Below are positions 53,587-63,642 of a stretch of 64,000 nt of DNA, piece by piece. The DNA is from Chitinophaga pinensis DSM 2588 (GTDB lineage: Bacteria > Bacteroidota > Bacteroidia > Chitinophagales > Chitinophagaceae). The notes under the pieces are model-generated. The model saw only the letters and a program-made list of their open reading frames with translations, ran no database searches and had not been told where the DNA came from. Every line of letters begins with the position of its first letter. Position 1 is the stretch's first letter. The stretch covers positions 7,496,001 through 7,560,000 of the forward strand of contig NC_013132.1 of assembly GCF_000024005.1 (NCBI RefSeq), read 5' to 3'. Position numbers and translations under genes: made by a program.

Positions 53587-54576
53587 TTATTTCCTCAGGC
53601 ATTCTTCAATTAATGTGCCGTAAAACTCCTGCAGGGTTTTACCAGCGGCTCTTACCTGCTGAGGAACGATGCTGTTTTCAGACTGTCCCGGCATCGTATT
53701 CACTTCCAGGAAGAACAAACGGTTGCTGGCTTCTTCCCAGATGAAGTCCATTCTCACAATACCACGGCAGTTCAGTTTATTATACAGCTTTTTAGCAGTC
53801 TCCTGAATCTGGTTCACTATTTCATTTGGCGCTTCCGCAGGCGTTACCTCTCTGGATACACCCGGGGTATATTTCGCTTCGTAATCGAAGAATTCTTTGC
53901 TGCTGATGATTTCGGTTACAGGCAGTACGGTAAATGCACCATTTGATCTGTAGAGACCACAGGTGATCTCTCTGCCTTTCACAAACTCTTCTATAAGGAT
54001 CTGTACATCTTCATTAAAGGCTTTTTCAATAGCCGGCGCCAGTTCTTCTGCCGTGTTCACTTTGGACATCCCGATGCTGCTGCCACCTTCTGCCGGTTTC
54101 ACAAACACGGGCAGTTTCAGTTCCTGGAGGATAGCCTGGATATCAAAAGGCTGATCTTTGAAAATATGTACTGATTTTGAAACATTTACAACACCAAGAG
54201 AAGCGACTACCTTGTTACAGTAGCTCTTGTTGAATGTCAGGGCCGACGTAACCATTCCACAGCTGGTGAATGGAATGCCAAGCATTTCAAAATATCCCTG
54301 CAGACGGCCATCTTCACCCGGCGTACCATGTATACCGATGAAAACAGCGTCGAATATCACCTTATTCCCATTGATAGTCAATGTAAAATCGTTCCTGTCT
54401 ACTGCGATCAGCTGACCATCGGAACCTGTGTAGTTCCATCCATCGCGGGTAACAGAGATCTTATAGACATTATACTTGCTGCTGTCAAGATGTTTCTCTA
54501 TTACGGCTGCACTTTGAACTGAAATTACATATTCACCGGAGTATCCACCGGCTACCAGGGCGATGTTCTTTTTCAT
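53587..54576 (-). CDS. ddl: D-alanine--D-alanine ligase
   Basis: 329 residues. N-terminal GGYSGEYVIS (a variant of GGxSxEhxVS), ATP-grasp segments KLPVFVKPAEGGSSIGMSK and FVKGREITCGLY, and the metal-binding C-terminus RMDFIWEEASNRLFFLEVNT. The enzyme makes D-Ala-D-Ala for peptidoglycan. It is the first gene of the ddl-PASTA-rhodanese unit. Nothing unusual apart from the Y in GEYVIS. Confidence 0.95.
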   Translation of the reverse strand: MKKNIALVAGGYSGEYVISVQSAAVIEKHLDSSKYNVYKISVTRDGWNYTGSDGQLIAVDRNDFTLTINGNKVIFDAVFIGIHGTPGEDGRLQGYFEMLGIPFTSCGMVTSALTFNKSYCNKVVASLGVVNVSKSVHIFKDQPFDIQAILQELKLPVFVKPAEGGSSIGMSKVNTAEELAPAIEKAFNEDVQILIEEFVKGREITCGLYRSNGAFTVLPVTEIISSKEFFDYEAKYTPGVSREVTPAEAPNEIVNQIQETAKKLYNKLNCRGIVRMDFIWEEASNRLFFLEVNTMPGQSENSIVPQQVRAAGKTLQEFYGTLIEECLRK

Positions 54577-54648
54577 ATATAATTTAATAATAAGCGGATA
54601 AAGTTAATAGAAAAATGGTGGATGTGAACTTTTTTTAGGTTAAAAGAA

Positions 54649-54680
54649 AAGGGAAGAAAGTTTTGATCCTTTCTTCCCTT
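54649..54680 (-). terminator. Terminator after the ferredoxin gene
   Basis: A 12-bp stem (54649-54660 with 54669-54680), eight-base loop, with TTCTTTT after it on the minus strand; it lies 76 bases past the ferredoxin stop. Confidence 0.6.
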
Positions 54681-54756
54681 CAGGTTCCGGCATGCGTTCC
54701 GATGATTATCGATGACCAGTTACCGGTTAGTTCCTTAAGCTTCCTGTATGATAATA

Positions 54757-55104
54757 TTACATATGTAATTTTTCTTTCTTAGCCAGCAGATCATCTACTG
54801 TTTCCTGGTACATTTCGTCAGGAACACAGCAATCTACCGGACAAACAGCCGCACACTGAGGCTCTTCATGGAAGCCCTGGCATTCTGTACATTTGTTTGG
54901 AACGATGTAATAACTGTCTACAGCAATTGGCGCATTACGCTGGTCAGCATCGATAGTAGAGCCGTCCATCATCACGAAACCGCCTTTAATAGAGGTACCA
55001 TCAGCCATCGCCCATTCAACACCACCCTCATAAATAGCGTTATTAGGACATTCAGGTTCACAAGCACCACAATTAATACATTCGTCTGTTATCTTGATTG
55101 CCAT
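54757..55104 (-). CDS. 4Fe-4S dicluster ferredoxin
   Basis: A 115-residue ferredoxin. The first cluster motif is C9-C12-C15-C19 ([12 protein letters not shown]), and the second is split by an insertion ([19 protein letters not shown]). Low-potential electron carrier. It is transcribed divergently from the LuxC-like acyl-CoA reductase gene with 94 bases between, a pairing that hints at electron supply for the reductase. Cytoplasmic. Confidence 0.93.
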   Translation of the reverse strand: MAIKITDECINCGACEPECPNNAIYEGGVEWAMADGTSIKGGFVMMDGSTIDADQRNAPIAVDSYYIVPNKCTECQGFHEEPQCAAVCPVDCCVPDEMYQETVDDLLAKKEKLHM

Positions 55105-55136
55105 AGTATAAACTTTTTGTTTAAGTAGTAAGCCAT

Positions 55137-55144
55137 TAATTTTG
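55137..55144 (+). promoter_or_regulatory. -7 promoter box TAATTTTG for the acyl-CoA reductase
   Basis: Perfect TAnnTTTG; a TTG at 55117-55119 could be the -33 element (17-base spacing). Leader about 50 bases. Confidence 0.55.
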
Positions 55145-55198
55145 CAGACAAAAATAGAATATCTAGGTTTAAAAAGTTAATTATTTATATAGAGATTC

Positions 55199-56191
55199 AT
55201 GAGCAGTATAGAAAAAGTAGCAGCCCTTGTACGTTTGGGTCAGTACCTGTCAGGCGACGATCCTGCGTTACAGGCTGTGAAAGACAGGGCATTTCAGGCT
55301 AACGGATGGTTTACCCACGAATTCATAGACCTATCCCTGCAAAATATTTGCCGCTATTATCTGGACGAAACCCGGCTTAACAGCTGGCTCGCGGGTTATC
55401 CTGCTCCGGCGGTCAATCCCCGTTCAGTCGGTATCGTAGCAGCCGGTAATATTCCGCTGGTAGGTTTCCATGACTGGTTATGCGGCTTCCTGAGCGGCCA
55501 TCAGGTACGCCTGAAACTGTCTACCAAAGATGTTGTGCTGATGCAGCATGTCATTGATAAGATCAGCGAATGGTATCCGCAATATGCAAAGCAGACACTT
55601 GTACAGGAAATGCTGAAGAATTGTGATGCCTATATTGCGACAGGTAGCAACAACTCCGCACGGTACTTTGAATATTACTTTGCACAATATCCGCATATCA
55701 TCCGTCGCAACCGTACCTCCGTGGCAATCCTGGACGGAACGGAAACAGCAGAGGAACTGGAAGCACTGGCAGATGATGTCATGCTGTATTTCGGACTGGG
55801 ATGCAGAAACGTAACAAAGATCTTCGTACCGGATGAATATAATTTCGAAGCCCTGATCAAAGGACTGCGGAAGTATACCTATCTCGCAGATCATCATAAG
55901 TACAAGAATAACTACGATTATAACCTTGCCCTGATCCTGCTGAACAGCGGACTATACATGGCAAACGACAATATCATTTTACAGGAATCTGCTTCCCTTT
56001 TCTCTCCGCTCAGCGTACTACATTACAGCCATTATGCAGATAAAAAAGTGCTGACCGAAGAACTGAAAGCCAATAATGACCTGCAATGTATCGTAGGACA
56101 TGGCTTTACTCCTTTCGGTACCGCACAACAACCCAGCCTTTCCGATTTCGCGGATGGAGTGGACACCATGCAGTTCCTGACAAGTTTATAA
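55199..56191 (+). CDS. Acyl-CoA reductase (LuxC-like)
   Basis: The 330-residue protein matches LuxC-type reductases: GIVAAGNIPLVGFHD (dinucleotide-binding turn, about 80-94), and the catalytic cysteine C202 in FGLGCRNVTKIF. The family reduces acyl-CoA or activated acyl groups to aldehydes, though the substrate in non-luminous bacteria is unknown. The only electron carrier nearby is the divergent ferredoxin. The N-terminus lacks a membrane domain. Confidence 0.88.
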   Translation: MSSIEKVAALVRLGQYLSGDDPALQAVKDRAFQANGWFTHEFIDLSLQNICRYYLDETRLNSWLAGYPAPAVNPRSVGIVAAGNIPLVGFHDWLCGFLSGHQVRLKLSTKDVVLMQHVIDKISEWYPQYAKQTLVQEMLKNCDAYIATGSNNSARYFEYYFAQYPHIIRRNRTSVAILDGTETAEELEALADDVMLYFGLGCRNVTKIFVPDEYNFEALIKGLRKYTYLADHHKYKNNYDYNLALILLNSGLYMANDNIILQESASLFSPLSVLHYSHYADKKVLTEELKANNDLQCIVGHGFTPFGTAQQPSLSDFADGVDTMQFLTSL

Positions 56192-56501
56192 GTGTATTTC
56201 TTTCCTCTTATTGATACGGGCAGCTCCTGACAGGCAAGCTGCCCGTAGTCATTTAGCCCATCCAGCCACCAGCAACTGTAATAATGACGGTTTTTGTTAT
56301 TTAAACAGACACAATCTTGTCATGTTAAGCAACAATTTGTCAGTCCCGGCGTTAAGATCATATTAACTATTCATATAAAAATGTGTTAAAGTAAAAGAAG
56401 TATCTTACTTACAGTGTTACGTCCCCTTAAATTTGTGTCAGAAGGCATGTAAATTGTTATTCATTCCTTATACAACATTCAAAATTTAAACAACGAAACA
56501 T
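56192..56501. other. Intergenic region before the DegQ-like protease
   Basis: A 10-bp hairpin ACGGGCAGCT/AGCTGCCCGT at 56216-56246 has no T-run and may be a weak terminator of the reductase gene. A promoter box lies at 56428-56435. No gene is seen in the interval. Confidence 0.5.
56428..56435 (+). promoter_or_regulatory. -7 promoter box TAAATTTG upstream of the protease
   Basis: Perfect TAnnTTTG match, giving a leader of about 60 bases to ATG 56502. Confidence 0.5.
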
Positions 56502-58040
56502 ATGAAATTCCGGCAAATTGCGGCAACTGTTCTTATCAGCGCGGCCACTGCTGTTGCCAGCATCTATGCGTACAACAGGTTCCAACCCCGGCAGACAGGC
56601 CCATACCAAAATGGATCCCAGGATATCCCTGTCAATTACGCCCGTTACATGCCAGGGGCTGAAGTGAAAAATGCCACACCTCCAACTGATTTCAGCCAGG
56701 CAGCAAAAGTTGCTGTTCCCGGTGTAGTGCACATTAAGACGAAAATTAATCCAAGGCAGGTTAGCAATAACCTCCAGCGAAGAAGAAGCGTTTTACAGGA
56801 CCTTTTCGGAGATGATTTCTTCGGAGATGAATTCCAGGGTGAAGGTGGCGGCCGTAAATATTACGTCCCAGGTCAGATGGCCTCCGGTTCCGGCGTACTG
56901 ATCTCTGATGACGGTTATATTATCACTAACAACCACGTGGTAGACGACGCTGATGAAATAGCAGTGACGCTGAATGACTATAAGACTTATAAGGCAAAAG
57001 TCATTGGTACTGACCCGAACACCGACCTGGCGGTCATCAAGATAGACGCGAAGAACCTCCCTTATCTGCTGTATGGTAACTCTGATGATATAGAGATCGG
57101 ACAGTGGGTACTGGCAGTAGGTTATCCGTTAAATCTGGAAACAACAGTGACCGCAGGTATCGTGAGTGCAAAAGCACGTACCATCGGTATCAACAAACAG
57201 GTAAGAAGAAATGCGATTGAATCCTTCATCCAGACAGATGCGGCGGTGAACCAGGGAAATAGTGGTGGTGCATTGATCAACACTTCCGGTGAACTGATTG
57301 GTATCAACTCTGCGATTGCTTCTCCAACCGGCGCCTACGCAGGTTACTCCTACGCTATTCCGGTGAACCTGGTGAAGAAAGTTGTGAATGACCTGATGAA
57401 GTATGGTAACGTACAACGTGCGTATCTGGGCATCTACTACCAGGATCCAAATAGTATCCCTGAAGAAAGATGGGAAGAAGCTGGTATCAGAAGAGACATC
57501 AACGGAGTAGCTGTTACAGGTGTGGTTGAATCCGGATCTGCAGCTGCTGCCGGTATCCAGAAAGGTGATATCATCACAGGTATCAATGGCGTATCTACTC
57601 CTTCCATCCCACAGATGACCGAGCAGATCGCACGTTATAAACCCGGTGATAAGATCAGCATCAGCTACCTGCGTGAAGGCAAACAGTTTACCCAATCTAC
57701 AGTATTGAAAAATGCAGACGGTAATACAGAAATTGTGAAGAGCAGCGTACTGGATGCACTGGGTGCAGATCTCATTACACTGAATAAAGCGGATGCAGCG
57801 AAAGTAGGCGTACGTGGTGGTGTATATGTAGATAACATCAGTAGCGGTATTCTCAAGAAACAGACGAATATGAAGCGTTCGTTCATCATATTGAAAGCCG
57901 GCGGACAGCCAGTGAATTCAATTGAAGATCTGAAGAAGATACTCGATAAAGAGAAGAAAGTCCAGATGGAAGGTGTATACCCGGAACTGAATGGCGTATA
58001 CTATTACAACATCGATCTGGCCAACGGACAGGAGTTCTAA
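56502..58040 (+). CDS. degQ: HtrA/DegQ-type serine protease with two PDZ domains
   Basis: A 512-residue periplasmic protease. An N-terminal anchor (MKFRQIAATVLISAATAVAS) leads to the trypsin-like domain with the triad H145 (NNHVVDD), D175 (NTDLAVIK), S254 (NQGNSGGALI). PDZ1 begins near RAYLGIYY (about 307) and PDZ2 near 408-420. It degrades or refolds damaged envelope proteins. The catalytic residues are all intact. Gene symbol by similarity; DegP/DegQ cannot be told apart here. Confidence 0.92.
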   Translation: MKFRQIAATVLISAATAVASIYAYNRFQPRQTGPYQNGSQDIPVNYARYMPGAEVKNATPPTDFSQAAKVAVPGVVHIKTKINPRQVSNNLQRRRSVLQDLFGDDFFGDEFQGEGGGRKYYVPGQMASGSGVLISDDGYIITNNHVVDDADEIAVTLNDYKTYKAKVIGTDPNTDLAVIKIDAKNLPYLLYGNSDDIEIGQWVLAVGYPLNLETTVTAGIVSAKARTIGINKQVRRNAIESFIQTDAAVNQGNSGGALINTSGELIGINSAIASPTGAYAGYSYAIPVNLVKKVVNDLMKYGNVQRAYLGIYYQDPNSIPEERWEEAGIRRDINGVAVTGVVESGSAAAAGIQKGDIITGINGVSTPSIPQMTEQIARYKPGDKISISYLREGKQFTQSTVLKNADGNTEIVKSSVLDALGADLITLNKADAAKVGVRGGVYVDNISSGILKKQTNMKRSFIILKAGGQPVNSIEDLKKILDKEKKVQMEGVYPELNGVYYYNIDLANGQEF

Positions 58041-58073
58041 GATTTCATATAGGTTTATAGGTTAAGGATGGAG

Positions 58074-58107
58074 AGTCCCGGGGTAATGACCGGGACTTTC
58101 TTTTTTG
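58074..58107 (+). terminator. Intrinsic terminator after the protease
   Basis: Stem AGTCCCGG/CCGGGACT (58074-58081, 58090-58097), eight-base loop, followed by TTCTTTTTT. Confidence 0.8.
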
Positions 58108-58173
58108 TATAGAAACACAAAAAGACGCCACTACAGCGCCAGTATTAAAGTGTACAGTTTAAATATCTCCTGC

Positions 58174-58935
58174 TTATAAATTGATGACGCCTTTCAGCTG
58201 TGCGAAGAATTCATCTTTCTTACGGGAAGAAATAGGAATGTTTTTCTGATCGCTCATGACAACGGCAGTACCGAGACCCTTGATGATCTTTACGATATGG
58301 TGAATATTGATAAGGAAAGACTTGTGCACACGATAGAAGCCCTTGTCAGACAGCATCTCTTCGTATTCCTTCAGGGATTTAGAGATCAGGTGAGACACGT
58401 TGTTGATCAGCTGTATTTTGGTATAGCTGTCAAATGCTTCGCAATAGATAATATCTTTCAGATCGATGACGTTGTAACCATCATTCACAGGAATGACTAT
58501 CTTGGAGAAAGCGTTATCATTGTTCTTAACGTAATCCTTCAGGATAGAAGCAAGTTCGTTGAGGCGTCCTTTTTTGCTCTTCTTTACTTTTTCCAAAGCA
58601 TCTTCCACCTCACTAACCTTGATAGGTTTGAGCAGATAGTCTAATGCAGCAAATTTGATCGCCTGCAATGCATATTCCTGAAAGGCTGTAATGAAGATGA
58701 CTTCGAAATTCAGGACAGGGAACATTTCCAGTAACTGGAAACCATTATGGGGCGGCATTTCAATATCCAGAAACAGTACGTCGATCTGGGTATTTTTAAT
58801 CATTTCCGCCGCGTCATGAATGTTCTGCGCCTCTCCCGCTACCGTAACATCTTTACAGTAATTCTCCAGAATATTTCGCAAAATATGGATGTTGCGGACT
58901 TCATCGTCTACGATCGCAGCTTTAATATTACTCAT
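58174..58935 (-). CDS. LytTR-family response regulator
   Basis: 253 residues. Receiver domain with D57 (LFLDIEMPP), a lysine in LKPIKVSE, then a LytTR DNA-binding domain (about 145-250, IIYCEAFDSYTKIQL, RVHKSFLINI). Its ATG overlaps the kinase stop by four bases (ATGA), so the pair is translationally coupled. DNA targets are unknown; LytTR regulators in this phylum often control envelope or sugar-use genes. Confidence 0.93.
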   Translation of the reverse strand: MSNIKAAIVDDEVRNIHILRNILENYCKDVTVAGEAQNIHDAAEMIKNTQIDVLFLDIEMPPHNGFQLLEMFPVLNFEVIFITAFQEYALQAIKFAALDYLLKPIKVSEVEDALEKVKKSKKGRLNELASILKDYVKNNDNAFSKIVIPVNDGYNVIDLKDIIYCEAFDSYTKIQLINNVSHLISKSLKEYEEMLSDKGFYRVHKSFLINIHHIVKIIKGLGTAVVMSDQKNIPISSRKKDEFFAQLKGVINL

Positions 58936-61862
58936 AACATCTTAACAATGGGAATCAGTATTTCAACCAGGGTACCCTCCTTATTGCCGAAACCAGACTT
59001 AAATTTATCAATTATTTCTAACTTTCCAACATTTCCATTAAAAGATTTTATAATCTGCAACCTTTCCCTAATCACACTCAAAGCGGTGGATTCGTGCTTT
59101 ATCAGACGGCCACTTTTGATCTCATTGGCACGTTCCCAACCTATCCCATCGTCGTCCACGGAGCAGTATAACATATCCTCCCGGAGCACCAGTTTCATTT
59201 CCAGTCTGCCGCTGCCGTTTTTAGGCGCCAGTCCATGTTTAATAGCATTTTCCACAATGGGTTGAATAATCATAGGAGGTATATAGATCGTATAATCTTT
59301 CAGGTCATCCTGTAAAATAAACTGGTAAGTGAACACATTCGCAAACCGGATCTTTTCCAGCTCGATATACCGGGTCAGGAAAGCGATCTCTTCTTCCAGG
59401 GAAATATGCGACTTCCTGGAATTGTTCAGCATCTGCCGCATCAGGGTGGCAAAGTCTGCCAGGAAGTTGAGCGCCTGTTTCTCTTCTTTTTCCATGATCA
59501 GGTGTTGCACTGAATTCAGGGAGTTGAAGATAAAGTGAGGGTTCATCTGATTGGTCAGGGCTTTGGCTTCCAGTTCAGCAATCCGCCGGTTGTACTCAGT
59601 CTTCCGCATTTCTGCCCGCTGGATCCTTCTGATCACATCTCTCAGTACGAAAGCTACCAGTGTCAGTCCGAGGAGAATGAGTATCCCTCTCGCCCACCAC
59701 TGCTGGTACCACCGTGGTAGTATCGTTACCGTGATGCTTACCGGCTGGCTCCAGTTGCTCCTGTATTTTCTGGCCCTGATCTGCAACTGATACGTATCTG
59801 GTTGCAGGTCGGGGAAAGGTACGATATTGGACATTGTCGTGATCCATCCGCTGGAGGTATCGCTGGAAAAGTTGTACTGGTACTCAACGAGGTCAGGCAG
59901 ATCATAGGCGATCGCCCCGAATTCTACCTCAAAAGACGCCTTACGCTGATACAGCAGCACAAACTGTTTCCCTGGCAGATAGGTGCTGTCACCGTAACGT
60001 ACATGATTCAGGTAAATAGCTGGTGGTACTGTGTCCAGAGGCATCTTATCATCCTGGAAATAACTGAGGCCGTTGGATGTGGCTATATATAAGATACCCT
60101 GCTGGTAATACACCCCACGGGTATCATCACTCATCAGGCCATCATTCGAAGTAATATTCCGGATCAGTGACTGGGTTTTGACATCAATGACAGAAACACC
60201 CTTGTTGGTCGAAACATACAGCCGGCCGATACCATCATAATACAGCTGCTGGCAGATATCGCTGACCAGTTTATCCGCAGTACTCAGATGTTTGATCACT
60301 TTGTTGTTGTGGAGTACGTACAAGCCATTGTCGCTGGTGCCGATCCAGAGGTTACCATCAATCCACTTCAGATCTTTAATACTCCTGTGCAGGGCAGAAT
60401 CTTCTCCGGGTATACGTAAGGTGCGTAATGCATCATTCCCGTACAGCAAACCGGCATTTGTACCTACATAATAAGCAGAATCATTAATACTGGTAATAGA
60501 AGTAATCAGGTCATCCTCCACCCCTACGCTATAATCATCTGTGATCACCTGGTCTTTGGTCACTAGCCTAACCTTGCCTCCGGGAGCGATATCTACATCT
60601 TTTAATGTCTTTATAGGTTTCAGCAGCGATGCTTTCTGTTTGAGTGTATTGAAAACGAAAAGACCGTTGTCTGCCCCAATGAGCATTTCATTGGGCTTAT
60701 AGGGCAGTATACTGACAATACTATTACGCCCGCTGGTGGTATCGAGGTTAAACTGACGTATCTTATTATTCTTGTCGATAGTATTAAGTACCCCCGCATT
60801 CTGGCCTACCAGCAGCGTTCCGGTATTCGGGTCTTTGGCAATACTGAAAATGGAGTGCGAGTACAGTCCGTTGGTATTGTCCAGGTAATTGAAGTAAAAA
60901 TTCTTGTAGGGGATATTGTATACACCGTCTCCGAACGTAGTGATCCAGATGTTGCCATCCCGATCTTTCAGCAATGAGGTGATATAGTGGTTCTGCAGTA
61001 ATTTGACCGGTTTTCTTTCTCCCTTAAAAAACCCTTTCAGATAATACAGGGCACGGGGTGTACCGATCCAGAGGTTGTCATTGTCGACACAGATATTACT
61101 GATCTCTTCCCGGATACCCCAGTCATCACCATTAAAAAAGCAGATAGCTTCCTTGTTGCTGTAGGTATAAAGATTATTGTCAACAATGATCACGGGATAA
61201 GAACGGGCTCTTTCTGCAGCTGCACGTTCCATCGGAAAATTACAGGCGCTGAGAATATGTTGATCCGGGTTGTAACTGTCTCTGAGGTTGACCATATTAA
61301 AGTATGGCTGCAAGGGCTTGAAGATGGTATCGTTCCGGAGAAAATAGAAAAGGTCCGTACGTTGCGCACCTAGTTTATCGTAGGTGGTCTTTCTGCCGCT
61401 ATACTGGATGATCCTGTTGTCTGTATTAAGGAACCAGATAAAGCCGGCATAATCTTCAAACATGAACTGCATGTACTGTCCGCGGGCATCCACGTGCAGG
61501 GACGAGTCATTCTGTCCGGTGTGAATAGTAGAATTCCAGTAGAAAGAGGGTTGTCCGTTAAGCGTTGAAAACCAGACACGCCCTTTGGAATCCGCAGAGA
61601 GTTTTACGACGTCATTGTCGGTGAGGCCGTCTTTTTTAGAATAATTGCGAAAGCGTTTTCCGTCAAATTTACTGACGCCGGTGGGGGTAGCAAACCAGAT
61701 AAATCCTTCCTTATCCTGTACTGCCGCATAGACAGTGGCATTCGCCAGGCCATCCTTTACGTTATAGTTACGGATCATCAGTCCCTGAGCAACAGCATGG
61801 TAACCTGTACTCAGGACCATTAACATCCACCATAAGAATATATAACGGACCTTAGGCATCAA
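58932..61862 (-). CDS. Sensor histidine kinase with reg_prop propeller and Y_Y_Y domain
   Basis: 976 residues: signal peptide, a periplasmic propeller of reg_prop repeats (about 30-660, e.g. DKEGFIWFATPTGVSKFDG, SKGRVWFST, DGNIWITTFGDGVYNI), a Y_Y_Y domain (about 670-730), one membrane helix (ILILLGLTLVAFVLRDVIRR), and a LytS-type kinase core with NPHFIFNSLNSVQH (histidine) and an HATPase N-box VENAIKHGL, DDDGIGW. It senses an external ligand, often a glycan, and phosphorylates the LytTR regulator that follows. It is not a one-protein hybrid: the regulator is separate. Confidence 0.93.
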   Translation of the reverse strand: MMPKVRYIFLWWMLMVLSTGYHAVAQGLMIRNYNVKDGLANATVYAAVQDKEGFIWFATPTGVSKFDGKRFRNYSKKDGLTDNDVVKLSADSKGRVWFSTLNGQPSFYWNSTIHTGQNDSSLHVDARGQYMQFMFEDYAGFIWFLNTDNRIIQYSGRKTTYDKLGAQRTDLFYFLRNDTIFKPLQPYFNMVNLRDSYNPDQHILSACNFPMERAAAERARSYPVIIVDNNLYTYSNKEAICFFNGDDWGIREEISNICVDNDNLWIGTPRALYYLKGFFKGERKPVKLLQNHYITSLLKDRDGNIWITTFGDGVYNIPYKNFYFNYLDNTNGLYSHSIFSIAKDPNTGTLLVGQNAGVLNTIDKNNKIRQFNLDTTSGRNSIVSILPYKPNEMLIGADNGLFVFNTLKQKASLLKPIKTLKDVDIAPGGKVRLVTKDQVITDDYSVGVEDDLITSITSINDSAYYVGTNAGLLYGNDALRTLRIPGEDSALHRSIKDLKWIDGNLWIGTSDNGLYVLHNNKVIKHLSTADKLVSDICQQLYYDGIGRLYVSTNKGVSVIDVKTQSLIRNITSNDGLMSDDTRGVYYQQGILYIATSNGLSYFQDDKMPLDTVPPAIYLNHVRYGDSTYLPGKQFVLLYQRKASFEVEFGAIAYDLPDLVEYQYNFSSDTSSGWITTMSNIVPFPDLQPDTYQLQIRARKYRSNWSQPVSITVTILPRWYQQWWARGILILLGLTLVAFVLRDVIRRIQRAEMRKTEYNRRIAELEAKALTNQMNPHFIFNSLNSVQHLIMEKEEKQALNFLADFATLMRQMLNNSRKSHISLEEEIAFLTRYIELEKIRFANVFTYQFILQDDLKDYTIYIPPMIIQPIVENAIKHGLAPKNGSGRLEMKLVLREDMLYCSVDDDGIGWERANEIKSGRLIKHESTALSVIRERLQIIKSFNGNVGKLEIIDKFKSGFGNKEGTLVEILIPIVKML

Positions 61863-61881
61863 GACTGGTCGGATTTTGATT

Positions 61882-61920
61882 AAAAAACCGGCAGTACCAC
61901 CTGACTATGGGTACTGCCGG
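61882..61920 (-). terminator. Terminator after proS
   Basis: A perfect 11-bp stem (61888-61898 with 61910-61920), 11-base loop, followed on the minus strand by six T (61887-61882). Confidence 0.8.
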
Positions 61921-61928
61921 CATGTCTT

Positions 61929-63410
61929 TTAATAAGCACGTGCAAAAAGAACACGCTGAGTAGACGGTTTACCTGTAAGGATACAGGTACCAGCCTCCTG
62001 TTTATTGTTCAAAGGAATGCAACGGATGGTTGCTTTTGTAAGTTCCTTGATTTTTTCTTCCGTTTCGGTTGTACCGTCCCAGTGTGCGGAAATGAAACCA
62101 GCTTTTTCATCCAGCAGACGTTCGAATTCTTCCATCGTGTTAGCAGGAGTGATATGCTCATCTCTGAATGTCAGCGCTTTGTTATACATCTGCGACTGAA
62201 TTTCTTCCAGTAATGCGCTGATACGTTCAGCCAGTCCGTCCAGTGACAGACTTTCTTTGGTTTTCGTATCGCGGCGGGCTACTTCTGCTACGTTGTTTTC
62301 CAGGTCGCGTGCGCCCAGAGCGATACGTACAGGTACGCCTTTCATTTCATATTCTGCAAATTTCCATCCTGGACGGGCATTGTCAGAATCGTCATATTTC
62401 ACACGGATACCAAGCTTTTTCAGTCCGGAGATGATTTCGTCCACTTTTGCATCGATCTTGCTCTTCTGCTCTTCACCTTTATAGATAGGCACGATCACAA
62501 CCTGTAATGGCGCGATACGTGGAGGCAGTACCAGACCGTCGTCATCACTGTGCGCCATAACCAGTGCACCGATCAAACGGGTGGAAACCCCCCAGGAGGT
62601 AGCCCATACATATTCCTGTTTATTCTCTTTGTTGGAGAATTTCACATCGAATGCTTTAGCGAAGTTCTGTCCCAGGAAGTGAGAAGTACCTGCCTGCAGC
62701 GCCTTACCATCCTGCATGAGGGCCTCGATACAATAAGTATCCAGCGCACCGGCAAAACGTTCAGCGGGAGATTTAACCCCTCTTACTACCGGCAGTGCCA
62801 TATAGTTTTCAGCGAAGTCAGCATATACCTCCAGCATCTGCCTGGTTTCAGCGATCGCTTCTTCGGCGGTTGCGTGGGCAGTATGACCTTCCTGCCACAG
62901 GAACTCTGCGGTACGCAGGAACAGTCGGGTACGCATTTCCCAGCGTACGACGTTCGCCCACTGGTTAATCAGCAGCGGCAGGTCACGGTATGACTGAATC
63001 CAGTCTTTATATGTATTCCAGATAATCGTTTCAGAAGTCGGACGAACGATCAGTTCTTCCTCCAGTTTTGCTTCAGGATCTACCACTAGTCCTTTTACAT
63101 TCGGATCAGGATTCTGCATCAGGCGGTGGTGAGTCACAACCGCACATTCTTTGGCAAAACCATCTACGTGCTCAGCTTCTTTGCTAAGAAAGCTTTTGGG
63201 TATGAATAAGGGGAAATAAGCGTTCTGATGTCCTGTCTCTTTAAATTTAGCGTCCAGCACGTCTCTCATGCCTTCCCACAATCCAAAACCGTATGGCTTT
63301 ATTACCATACAACCTCTCACAGCAGAATAATCCGCTAATCCGCCTTTAATAATCAAATCATTGTACCATTGTGAATAATCTTCAGAACGGGCTGTGATCT
63401 CTTTACTCAT
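61929..63410 (-). CDS. proS: Prolyl-tRNA synthetase, archaeal/eukaryotic (type 3) form
   Basis: 493 residues, without the editing insertion of the long bacterial ProRS. Class II motifs can be seen: [40 protein letters not shown] (motif 2), and the C-terminal [21 protein letters not shown] region (motif 3). It charges tRNA-Pro. The protein ends RAY, the C-terminal tyrosine typical of this form. Ends at its own terminator; the promoter was not found. Confidence 0.95.
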   Translation of the reverse strand: MSKEITARSEDYSQWYNDLIIKGGLADYSAVRGCMVIKPYGFGLWEGMRDVLDAKFKETGHQNAYFPLFIPKSFLSKEAEHVDGFAKECAVVTHHRLMQNPDPNVKGLVVDPEAKLEEELIVRPTSETIIWNTYKDWIQSYRDLPLLINQWANVVRWEMRTRLFLRTAEFLWQEGHTAHATAEEAIAETRQMLEVYADFAENYMALPVVRGVKSPAERFAGALDTYCIEALMQDGKALQAGTSHFLGQNFAKAFDVKFSNKENKQEYVWATSWGVSTRLIGALVMAHSDDDGLVLPPRIAPLQVVIVPIYKGEEQKSKIDAKVDEIISGLKKLGIRVKYDDSDNARPGWKFAEYEMKGVPVRIALGARDLENNVAEVARRDTKTKESLSLDGLAERISALLEEIQSQMYNKALTFRDEHITPANTMEEFERLLDEKAGFISAHWDGTTETEEKIKELTKATIRCIPLNNKQEAGTCILTGKPSTQRVLFARAY

Positions 63411-63642
63411 ATGATAATTGAAATATTTATAATCTTGTCTGGTACAATATATTAATTTGGCTTAATATTTGCACTAAATATATTACCAAAAGGTAAAATG
63501 TCACAAACCTACATGAAAATCAGAAACGTGCAAACAATTTGATAAAATATTATGAGTGGTTAGATATTATTGTAGCATTAACCTTTCTTTGAGTTAAAAT
63601 AGTGTAAATTTACTATAGAAATCAGGCTAAAAAATTCCGACA

